Below, piece by piece: positions 43,030 through 49,967 of a DNA stretch of 54,517 bases. Location: contig CAMAUY010000027.1 of NCBI GenBank assembly GCA_945861565.1, positions 1 through 54,517 of the forward strand, given 5' to 3'. Numbering within the stretch: position 1 is the stretch's first letter; each line of letters begins with the position of its first letter. Position numbers and translations under genes: made by a program. The DNA is from Akkermansia muciniphila (lineage in GTDB: Bacteria; Verrucomicrobiota; Verrucomicrobiia; Limisphaerales; UBA9464). Under the pieces are notes generated by a model that was given only the letters and a program-made list of their open reading frames with translations, had not been told where the DNA came from and searched no databases.

Positions 43030-43701
43030 ATGCAGCTGCCCGCTCGAACGAGCGTCATGATTCTTAACACGGTGCTCTTTCCGGGCGCTGTTTTGCCGCT
43101 GCGCATTTTTGAGATGCGCTATCGCGCCATGCTCAGTGCGGCGCTTGCCGGGGATCGGATGTTCGCCATTGCCCTGCAGCGACCCGGAGCCCGGTCCGAA
43201 TCCCCATGCCCCGTTGCGTGCCTCGGACTGATTCGCGCCGCAGTCGAAAATCCCGACGGCACCTCGAATTTGATTCTCCAAGGCGTGGTTCGCATCCGCT
43301 TGGCGGGCATCATACACTACAAACCCTTTCGGCAGTATCGCATGGAACTACTTGCGCCCGATCCGAAGGAAAGCCTGGTCGTCGACGCTCTCCGGTCTCG
43401 GGTCCTCGAACTCGCCGAAGCCCGCGCCCGACAGGGGATCCCTCTGCCGCTTGATGCCTTCAAGAAAGCGGTCGGAGAAATCGATGGCCCCAAGACAATT
43501 GACCGGTTCATCGAATCGCTCGCTCAATGGCCTGATGCCGGGCAGCTGGCAGACCTCATCGCCCGACTTTTTCTCCAGGACAATCCGCGAGCTCAACAAT
43601 CCGTTCTGGAAGCCATCGCAACAGAAAGACGCCTGAAGCAGCTCGTCCAAATCCTTATGGGCGAGGTTGTTAGTGCTCAATCCAAGGGACAAAATCCATG
43701 A
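43030..43701 (+). CDS. Lon N-terminal (LON substrate-binding) domain protein
   Basis: 223 aa. The whole protein is a stand-alone LON-SB domain: NTVLFPGAVLPLRIFEMRYR at the start is diagnostic, followed by FAIALQRPG, CPVACLGLIRAAVENPDGT, LILQGVVRIRLAGI and a helical tail (LADLIARLFLQDNPRAQQSV). No ATPase or protease module is present, so it is not Lon itself. Stand-alone proteins of this type are widespread and of uncertain function, presumably peptide or protein binding. Its stop overlaps the ATG of the DUF1844 gene by 4 bp (ATGA), indicating coupled translation. Confidence 0.88.
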   Translation: MQLPARTSVMILNTVLFPGAVLPLRIFEMRYRAMLSAALAGDRMFAIALQRPGARSESPCPVACLGLIRAAVENPDGTSNLILQGVVRIRLAGIIHYKPFRQYRMELLAPDPKESLVVDALRSRVLELAEARARQGIPLPLDAFKKAVGEIDGPKTIDRFIESLAQWPDAGQLADLIARLFLQDNPRAQQSVLEAIATERRLKQLVQILMGEVVSAQSKGQNP

Positions 43702-44048
43702 ATGTCCCGCATGGGCTCGATGGTTCCACCGAGAATACCGTGGCGGTGGCGGATCGTCACGCGGCGCTATTCTCCCAACTTGTGACGGGACATGGGCAGA
43801 TGGCTCTGATGTTTCTTGGCAAGCTGCCGAATCCGCAGACGGGCAATGTCGAGTTGCCGATCCTTGAGGCGGCGCGCACGTTCATTGATCAGTTGGAGAT
43901 GTTAGAGAAAAAGACCCAGGGAAACATTTCCCCGGACGAAACTCGCCTCTTGCAGGAAACTCTTGGCCTCACGCGCACGGCCTTTGTCGAGGTTGTCGAC
44001 GCTCTCAACAGCGCCGACCCCGCGACGTTCCAGACACCGGTTGTATGA
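43698..44048 (+). CDS. DUF1844 domain protein
   Basis: 116 aa, cytoplasmic and predicted to be helical. The family signature covers most of it: RHAALFSQLVTGHGQMALMF, LGKLPNPQTG, NVELPILEAARTFIDQLEML and KTQGNISPDETRLLQETL. DUF1844 proteins are small and conserved in several phyla, including planctomycetes, deltaproteobacteria and verrucomicrobia, without a known function. The 4-bp overlap with the Lon-N protein suggests that the two act together. The carboxy end (TPVV) is followed by a 390-bp non-coding gap. Confidence 0.85.
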   Translation: MNVPHGLDGSTENTVAVADRHAALFSQLVTGHGQMALMFLGKLPNPQTGNVELPILEAARTFIDQLEMLEKKTQGNISPDETRLLQETLGLTRTAFVEVVDALNSADPATFQTPVV

Positions 44049-44205
44049 TGGCCGGTTCCACCCCCAGGCGAATCCAGGGATCATCCGGATGACTGGTGGT
44101 GCCAGTACCCCTGCCAACTCAGCCAGGAGGTACTTCTTGCAGCACCCAAACTCCGGTCAACTCGTTGGGCCGTTGAACCTGACATCCGCGAATTCGGTAA
44201 CGGAA

Positions 44206-44327
44206 GAACCGCGGATTCACACGGATTGACGCGGATAGAATGAAGGCCTGCCCCCCACTTTCAGAGTGAGCGACGGAACACCGGCCAAGCGCCTGAAATC
44301 GGCGTTCATCCGTGTTCCTCCGCGGTC
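44206..44327. repeat. Imperfect long inverted repeat in the gap before the TonB operon
   Basis: The arm at 44206-44236 (accgcggattcacacggatt... type) is matched in reverse complement by 44298-44327 with several mismatches, around a ~61-base loop. The repeated ACACGGAT/GACGCGGAT wording is typical of interspersed repeats in many environmental bacteria. The remainder of the non-coding gap 44049-44438 shows nothing else I can support. Confidence 0.6.
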
Positions 44328-44438
44328 CCAACTCCCGTAATCGGTTGAATAGACATCGCAGCGACGAGGGATTCGCTTGTCACGGAATCGTAACCTAGCT
44401 GTCGCACCTCTGTGACGTCACTCCCGCAAGGTCGGGAA

Positions 44439-45209
44439 ATGAGTTCGAAGTATTTGGGATGGATTCGCCTCGCTGCCGCGTGCGCCGCATGCGTGGGTGG
44501 ACATGCCCAGGCGGAGGCTCCGCTGAGCGAGGCACGATCGACCCTTGAGAAATGGGTCGAGACCCGCCAATTGATCTCCAAGACCAAGGCCGACTGGCAA
44601 TCCGACCGGGATCTGCTCGATCAGACCACCCAACTGCTGGATCGCGAGCTGAAGTCGATCGAAACCCAGATAACCAGGCTCGGTACAAACACGACGCAGG
44701 TTGATAAGGAGTGGTTGCACGCGGAGGCGTCGCTTAAGGCGTCCAACGAGAGCCTCGAACAAACCCGAAAATTTGCGGCGGATCTCGAGGTCCGGATCGC
44801 AGAGGTGGTTCCCCGGCTTCCCCTGCCGCTCCAGGACATCTTGAAGCCGCTCCTGGCGAGAATCCCTGCCAATCCCATCAGCACTAAGATGCTCGCGACC
44901 GAGCGCGTTCAGGTGATGGTTGGGATCCTCAATGAACTGGATAAGTTTAACAACGCGGTCTCAATTTTTAGTGACAAGCGGAAAAATGAAAAAGGCGAGG
45001 ACCTCGCCGTGGAGACGGTCTATATCGGGCTGGGGGCCGCTTACTTTGTCAATGATTCAGGAGATTTTGGCGGGGTGGGATCGCCCGGGAAAGAGGGTTG
45101 GGAATGGACTGTGAAACGCGAGCTGGCGTCTCCTGTCCGGGAGGTCATTCGAATCTATAGAAACGAGCGCTCCGCCCGATTCGTGTCCCTTCCGGTAGTC
45201 ATCAAATGA
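44439..45209 (+). CDS. DUF3450 coiled-coil protein of a TonB2-type system
   Basis: About 256 aa from the ATG at 44439, which has an aaggtcgggaa Shine-Dalgarno-like stretch; a GTG nine codons earlier is less likely. A signal peptide (MSSKYLGWIRLAAACAACVG) is followed by a long coiled coil (~residues 35-130, rich in E/K/Q heptads) and a conserved C-terminal part: ERVQVMVGILNELDKFNNAV, VETVYIGLGAAYFVND, VKRELASPVREVIRIYRNER. These are DUF3450 features. It is a periplasmic protein that in gammaproteobacteria precedes ttpC-exbB-exbD-tonB, the same order as here. The overlap with the next gene is 4 bp. Confidence 0.87.
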   Translation: MSSKYLGWIRLAAACAACVGGHAQAEAPLSEARSTLEKWVETRQLISKTKADWQSDRDLLDQTTQLLDRELKSIETQITRLGTNTTQVDKEWLHAEASLKASNESLEQTRKFAADLEVRIAEVVPRLPLPLQDILKPLLARIPANPISTKMLATERVQVMVGILNELDKFNNAVSIFSDKRKNEKGEDLAVETVYIGLGAAYFVNDSGDFGGVGSPGKEGWEWTVKRELASPVREVIRIYRNERSARFVSLPVVIK

Positions 45210-46642
45210 AACAACTCTTAAATTGCAATTGCCTTGTGACAAGGCGCCTCTTTGGCCTTCTTGCGGCGACGATCGTACTCGTGCCATCGGACGGGTTCGG
45301 TCAAAACATGGACAATCTCGCTTCGGGGGCGAGCAAGGATTTGCAGGCAGCATTCGCTGAATTGTCAAAAGTTCGCGGGGAGATTGAAGCAGACCGCCTT
45401 CCCCTCGCGAAACAGATAACGGAGCTGGAGCAAAAAGTGGCGGAGCGTCGTGTTGAATTTGCCAAAGCGCAACGGGTTCAGGAGAATCAATTGGTTGAAT
45501 TGAATGCGCTCAAAACCGAAGCCAAACAACGCGGCGAAGAAGTTAAATATATAGAATCGCTGCTGAGCGAATACACGCGCGCGTTTCGGTCCCGTCTCAA
45601 TTTTGTAGAAGAGCCTCGATTTGGCCCGCTGTTTGAATCCGTGGATAAAGCCGCTGCGGCTGCGGACATGGCGCCGGCGGAAAAATTCACCGCACGGTCC
45701 ATCCTTTTAACAGCGGCTTTAAAACGGGCCGAAGGTGCCCTCGGTGGAGAATTGATCGAGGGCAGGGCCTTGGACAAGACGGGCGTGCTGCGGACGGGCC
45801 GGATTGCGCTGATCGGACCGGTGGCAATGTTTTCGGGCAGTTCGGGAGGTCCAGCGGGGCTATTACAGCAGGAATTGAATAAGGCGGATCCGAGCATCGC
45901 CAAACTGGATACCGCTCTGGAGGCCGCTAGTCGAACGCTCGTGGCCTCCGGCTCCGGCGAACTGGTGTTAGACCCAACCCTCGGCAATGCATTCAAGCTT
46001 GCCGCCATGGAGGAATCTCTGTTCGAAAAGCTAAAGAAGGGTGGGATTGTCATGATCCCGCTGGTCGGTTTGGGCGTCGCCGCCGTTCTGCTCGCTCTCT
46101 ATAAGTGGTTCGAGTTCTCCCGGGTCCGACTTGCGACCGAGGTCGATTTACAGGTGGTTCTGCAACATCTCGAATCCAGTGAACCTGAAAAGGCATTGCA
46201 GCACGTTCGGAGTATTTCCGGCATGGGCGGTGACCTTCTAGCTGCCGCGATTGAACATATCGACGAAAAGAAGGAATATATAGAGGAGGTTCTTTACGAG
46301 AAGATGCTGGGGGCACGGATGAGGCTCGAACGGGGTTTGCCGTTCCTCGCACTCGCCGCGACCACGGGGCCCTTGATGGGCCTGCTTGGCACGGTCACGG
46401 GCATGATCGCGACGTTTAAGATCATTTCGAGTTTTGGCGGCGGTGATCCGAAGATGTTGGCCGCTGGCATATCGGAGGCGCTTATTTGCACGGCGACAGG
46501 CATGGCGGTCGCGATTCCAGCGTTGCTCTTTCACGCATTCCTGAGTCGTCGAGCTAAAGCAATCATCGGCACCATGGAGCAGACAGCCGTTGGCTTTGTG
46601 AACGGATTGCCGGCCACCCGTGAAGAGGGCCCCGGGTTCTAA
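45206..46642 (+). CDS. TtpC-like long ExbB/MotA-TolQ family protein
   Basis: 478 aa, about twice the size of ExbB. A signal peptide is followed by a periplasmic coiled coil (~residues 35-125: ELSKVRGEIEADRLPLAKQI, ELEQKVAERRVEFAKAQRV) and a spacer domain to ~270. The MotA/TolQ/ExbB channel module follows: IVMIPLVGLGVAAVLLALYK, GLPFLALAATTGPLMGLLGT, VTGMIATFKIISSFGGGD, ISEALICTATGMAVAIPAL. This arrangement is that of TtpC, an extra component of the Vibrio TonB2 system needed for function. It would sit in the inner membrane with its coiled coil in the periplasm. Overlaps the DUF3450 gene by 4 bp. Confidence 0.88.
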   Translation: MKQLLNCNCLVTRRLFGLLAATIVLVPSDGFGQNMDNLASGASKDLQAAFAELSKVRGEIEADRLPLAKQITELEQKVAERRVEFAKAQRVQENQLVELNALKTEAKQRGEEVKYIESLLSEYTRAFRSRLNFVEEPRFGPLFESVDKAAAAADMAPAEKFTARSILLTAALKRAEGALGGELIEGRALDKTGVLRTGRIALIGPVAMFSGSSGGPAGLLQQELNKADPSIAKLDTALEAASRTLVASGSGELVLDPTLGNAFKLAAMEESLFEKLKKGGIVMIPLVGLGVAAVLLALYKWFEFSRVRLATEVDLQVVLQHLESSEPEKALQHVRSISGMGGDLLAAAIEHIDEKKEYIEEVLYEKMLGARMRLERGLPFLALAATTGPLMGLLGTVTGMIATFKIISSFGGGDPKMLAAGISEALICTATGMAVAIPALLFHAFLSRRAKAIIGTMEQTAVGFVNGLPATREEGPGF

Positions 46643-46663
46643 CCCATTGTCATCTCAAGGATC

Positions 46664-47338
46664 ATGAACGCTTTGTTACACGAAATGTGGCATACTTGGT
46701 CGAATGGCGGTCTGGTGATGGGTGCCATGGCGCTGCTGGCGATTGTGCTTTACGCAAGCGGGTTTCGTCTCCTGCGCATGCTGCACTATCGGGGCCTCAC
46801 CAGGGCGTCGGATGGGGTACTGCGGGATTGGGTGGCTCGACCATCGGAAGCGCCCGATCGAATTCGCGAATTGATCCGCTACACGCAGGATGAAGCGCAT
46901 TCGTTGCGCGATGTCGAAGGCCGATTCCGAGAAGTCGAAACGATGAAAGTCTCCGACATGGACCGTCGGATTGCGTTTCTGAACGTGTTGGTCATCGCCG
47001 CCCCATTGTTCGGCTTGCTCGGCACCGTGCTGGGCATGCTATTGACCTTCAAGGCGATTGGTACGGGCGGCAGCTCCACGTCGGAAATCATTGCCCGGGG
47101 TATCAGCGAAGCCCTGATTGCCACGCAGACCGGCATGATGATTGCGATCCCGGGTTTGGGCCTTACGACGGTTGCGAAACGGCGACGCCACGAATATGTC
47201 GCGTTTCTATCACGCCTGGAGGGGATTACCCTGCGCCACCTCCGTCCCGAATTCCGAGGAGAAATGACACAGTTTATAACCCGCCGAGACGCGGGTTACG
47301 CCGGTCCCCGCCAGCCGCCCGCACTTGTTAAACAATGA
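46664..47338 (+). CDS. exbB: Biopolymer transport protein ExbB
   Basis: 224 aa with three membrane spans (~residues 15-35, 105-127, 140-165). The family motifs are LNVLVIAAPLFGLLGTVLGM, LTFKAIGTGGSS, SEIIARGISEALIATQTGMM and IAIPGL. With ExbD it forms the proton-driven motor that energises TonB. The start lies 21 bp after the ttpC-like stop, and its own stop overlaps the exbD start by 4 bp. The C-terminal cytoplasmic tail (LRPEFRGEMTQFITRRDAGY) is short. There are therefore two ExbB-type proteins in the operon, a short one here and the long TtpC-like one. Confidence 0.93.
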   Translation: MNALLHEMWHTWSNGGLVMGAMALLAIVLYASGFRLLRMLHYRGLTRASDGVLRDWVARPSEAPDRIRELIRYTQDEAHSLRDVEGRFREVETMKVSDMDRRIAFLNVLVIAAPLFGLLGTVLGMLLTFKAIGTGGSSTSEIIARGISEALIATQTGMMIAIPGLGLTTVAKRRRHEYVAFLSRLEGITLRHLRPEFRGEMTQFITRRDAGYAGPRQPPALVKQ

Positions 47339-47739
47339 GATTTCGACGCACACTTGCCGAGCCGGATGAGCCGATTGAGCTGAATTTAATTCCGCTCATC
47401 GACATTATCATGTTCCTCCTGATCTTTTTCGTTTCCACCACGAGCTTCATTGAGGAGCCGGGGGTAAAAGTGGATAAGCCCGCCGCTGCCAGCGCGAGTC
47501 AGATTGAGAAAAACAGCATCATCTTTGCCGTAACACCGGATGGAAAAGTAGCCTACGGAGGAAAGGAAATCGGCTTGGGTGGCGTGCGTCCGACAGTGAA
47601 ACGCCTCTGTGCGAAAGAGCCCCTGCCGGTGGTCATTCAAGCGGACGAGAATGCCCGCTCGGGCATGGTTATTCGAGTGATTGACGAAGCTAAGCTTGGG
47701 GGCGCGAAGGACGTTAGCCTCGCAACGGAGAAGGGTTGA
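47335..47739 (+). CDS. exbD: Biopolymer transport protein ExbD
   Basis: 134 aa. One N-terminal transmembrane helix (ELNLIPLIDIIMFLLIFFVS) carries the essential membrane aspartate that handles protons in ExbD/TolR, followed by a periplasmic domain (GVKVDKPAAASASQIEKNSI, VAYGGKEIGLGGVRPTVKRL, VVIQADENARSGMVIRVIDE). The length and layout are standard for the family. It overlaps exbB by 4 bp and the tonB start lies 22 bp downstream of its stop. Confidence 0.93.
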   Translation: MRFRRTLAEPDEPIELNLIPLIDIIMFLLIFFVSTTSFIEEPGVKVDKPAAASASQIEKNSIIFAVTPDGKVAYGGKEIGLGGVRPTVKRLCAKEPLPVVIQADENARSGMVIRVIDEAKLGGAKDVSLATEKG

Positions 47740-47761
47740 TCCGGTTGCACTAAAAGGCGCG

Positions 47762-48421
47762 ATGCGTAAGGTTTATCAAAACGACAATACATCAACCGGC
47801 ACGGCGGTTGCTGTGATGTTCTCAGTGGGCTTCACCGCGCTGCTCTTTGGTGTCATTCCCTTTGCCCATCGTATCAACAAACCCGATCGCACGTTGGAAC
47901 TTAGAAAAACCAGCGTGCTGGATCTGCCCCCGCCGGCCCAAGAGACCCCACCGCCGCAGATCGAGGAAATAAAGCCGCCGGAGGCTGCCCCGGAGCCACA
48001 GTTGGCCGAGGCAAAGCAGGCCATTCCCTTGAGCGCTGATTTGGAGGTGGCCATGGGATCGGGGGGCGCTCTGGCTGGATTCGGGGAAGCCCACTCGGTG
48101 TCGGCTGTCGCCGCGACGCAGGAGGAGGCGTTCAATGTCGCCGACCTGGAGAAGCGTCCCGAGCCCGTGACTCAAGTCGCACCCGCGTACCCGCCGGAAC
48201 TCCGCAAGGCTAAGGTCGAAGGGCTTGTTACGATGCTCTTTGTATTAGATGAACGGGGCCGAGTCGAGGATCCGCGCGTCGAGAATTCGACGCGTCCTGA
48301 GTTTGAAAAGCCGGCGCTGGAGGCGATCCGCAAGTGGCGTTTCACTCCCGGCATGAAGGACGGTCAACCGGTCCGTACCTACATCCGAATTCCGATGCGC
48401 TTCCGGGTGACGGCGGGGTAG
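47762..48421 (+). CDS. tonB: TonB family energy-transducing protein
   Basis: About 219 aa from the ATG at 47762, preceded by aaaaggcgcg; the frame open from 47681 would overlap exbD and is rejected. A single N-terminal membrane anchor (VAVMFSVGFTALLFGVIPFA, ~15-34) is followed by a Pro-rich periplasmic linker (LPPPAQETPPPQIEEIKPPE) and a C-terminal TonB domain: PAYPPELRKAKVEGLVTMLF, LDERGRVEDPRVENS, FEKPALEAIRKWRFTPGM and TYIRIPMRFRV. It spans the periplasm to the TonB box of receptors, most plausibly the receptor encoded two genes downstream. It is short for a TonB, as in TonB2-type proteins. Confidence 0.93.
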   Translation: MRKVYQNDNTSTGTAVAVMFSVGFTALLFGVIPFAHRINKPDRTLELRKTSVLDLPPPAQETPPPQIEEIKPPEAAPEPQLAEAKQAIPLSADLEVAMGSGGALAGFGEAHSVSAVAATQEEAFNVADLEKRPEPVTQVAPAYPPELRKAKVEGLVTMLFVLDERGRVEDPRVENSTRPEFEKPALEAIRKWRFTPGMKDGQPVRTYIRIPMRFRVTAG

Positions 48422-48490
48422 GAACGAAGATAGGAAACTCGCACGCGGATCGTCGCCGACGAGCCGCCGGAGTCGGGATAGGAAACCACG

Positions 48491-49942
48491 ATGATAACCC
48501 AATCTATGCAGCGAAATGTGAACTGGGCGAAAACCCTTATCGGGGCAATATGCCTCTCCGGCGGGCTCCTCGCCGTGGCCGCGCCGAAACCGGATAAAAG
48601 TAAGGTGTCCGCGGCACCGACGACCTTTGCCCCGTTGCCGGAAGGGCACGAGCTCGCGTCGATGTGGAACGACCCGGAGTTTGCTCGCCGCCTGATCGGC
48701 AGTTACGGATTTGCGTCGGACATTGAGCCCCGCATGTCGCCGGAGGAGCAGGCGATCTATCGCGACAAAGTGGTGCCGCAGCTGCGCGATGATCCGACGA
48801 GGGCTCAGTCCTTATTGACCTCTCTCATCAAGCCGAGCGGTACCGCGATTTTTGATTTCACTCTCGGCAATCTCCATTTTCAGGCGGAAGACTTTACGAA
48901 CGCGGTCAAACATTTTGAGGCCGCCCTTGAAAAGTACCCCGACTTCAGACGCGCCCATAAGAACCTCGGATTTGCGTTGGTTCGTGACGGGAAGTACGCC
49001 GAAGCCATCAAACCCCTAGTCCGAACCATCGCTTTGGGGGGTTGTGACGGAAAAGTGTTTGGACTGCTGGGATTTGCCTATATGAGTCAGGGTCGGAACG
49101 TTTCGGCCGAGGCGGCGTATCGTCAGGCGTTGGTATTCGAGGCGGAGAACATCGATTTCAAACTCGCTCTGGTGAAGTGTTCGATCGCCACGGCGAACTT
49201 CGACTACGCACTCGCACTACTGGACGAATTGATCAGGCAGTATCCCGAGCGGAACACCCTCTGGTCATTGCAAGCCAATATCTATATCCAACGGGAGCAG
49301 CCGGCAAAAGCCACCATTAGTCTTGAGATGTTGCGACGGGTGGACAAGGCCACCCCGCAGTCGCTTTATTTGCTGGGCGATCTCTACATGTCCCAGGAGT
49401 CGCGCGATCTCGCGCTCAGCGCTTACCTGGAGGCTGTTGCCAAGGATAATGGGCAGAATCCGGCAAAGGCGTTGCGGGCGGCGCAGATTCTAGTCAGTCG
49501 CAATGCGTGGGCGGAGGCAGGCCAGATGTTCGCCAAAATCCGCAGTGGCGGAACACCCCTCAGCGGATCGGATGAGCTGCAACTCTTGAAATTGGAATCC
49601 AAAGCCGCCATGGCTGGCGGTTCCGGCGAAAAAGCCATTGAGACTTTGGAGCAGATTCTCGGGAAGAACCCACTCGATGGCGAGGCGCTCCTGTTGGCGG
49701 GCGACTACTACTCGAAGAATGGCCAGAAGGAGAAGGCGGAGTTTCGATACCGCACGGCTGGCAGCGTTCAAGGGTTTGAAGCGGAGGCGATGGTCAAGCA
49801 CGCACAGTTGCTCGTGCAGTCACAAAAATACCTTGCCGCCTGTGAACTTCTAAAGAAGGCGCAAAAACTCAAACCACGAGACAATGTGCAGCGATACCTT
49901 GAGAAGGTGGAGCAACTCGCTCGTACCAGCAGTCGATCCTGA
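48491..49942 (+). CDS. TPR-repeat protein of the TonB2-type operon
   Basis: 483 aa from the ATG at 48491, with taggaaaccacg upstream. A signal-like segment (AKTLIGAICLSGGLLAVAAP) leads to TPR repeats over most of the length: LGNLHFQAEDFTNAVKHFEA, AHKNLGFALVRDGKYAEAIK, LLGFAYMSQGRNVSAEAAYR, LLGDLYMSQESRDLALSAYL, LLLAGDYYSKNGQKEKAEFR. It is probably periplasmic. Homologous gene order DUF3450-ttpC-exbB-exbD-tonB-TPR is known from gammaproteobacterial TonB2 operons, where the TPR protein is a component of the complex. Its precise role is unknown. Confidence 0.87.
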   Translation: MITQSMQRNVNWAKTLIGAICLSGGLLAVAAPKPDKSKVSAAPTTFAPLPEGHELASMWNDPEFARRLIGSYGFASDIEPRMSPEEQAIYRDKVVPQLRDDPTRAQSLLTSLIKPSGTAIFDFTLGNLHFQAEDFTNAVKHFEAALEKYPDFRRAHKNLGFALVRDGKYAEAIKPLVRTIALGGCDGKVFGLLGFAYMSQGRNVSAEAAYRQALVFEAENIDFKLALVKCSIATANFDYALALLDELIRQYPERNTLWSLQANIYIQREQPAKATISLEMLRRVDKATPQSLYLLGDLYMSQESRDLALSAYLEAVAKDNGQNPAKALRAAQILVSRNAWAEAGQMFAKIRSGGTPLSGSDELQLLKLESKAAMAGGSGEKAIETLEQILGKNPLDGEALLLAGDYYSKNGQKEKAEFRYRTAGSVQGFEAEAMVKHAQLLVQSQKYLAACELLKKAQKLKPRDNVQRYLEKVEQLARTSSRS

Positions 49943-49967
49943 GCGGTGCCCTCTCCAACTCCTTCTC

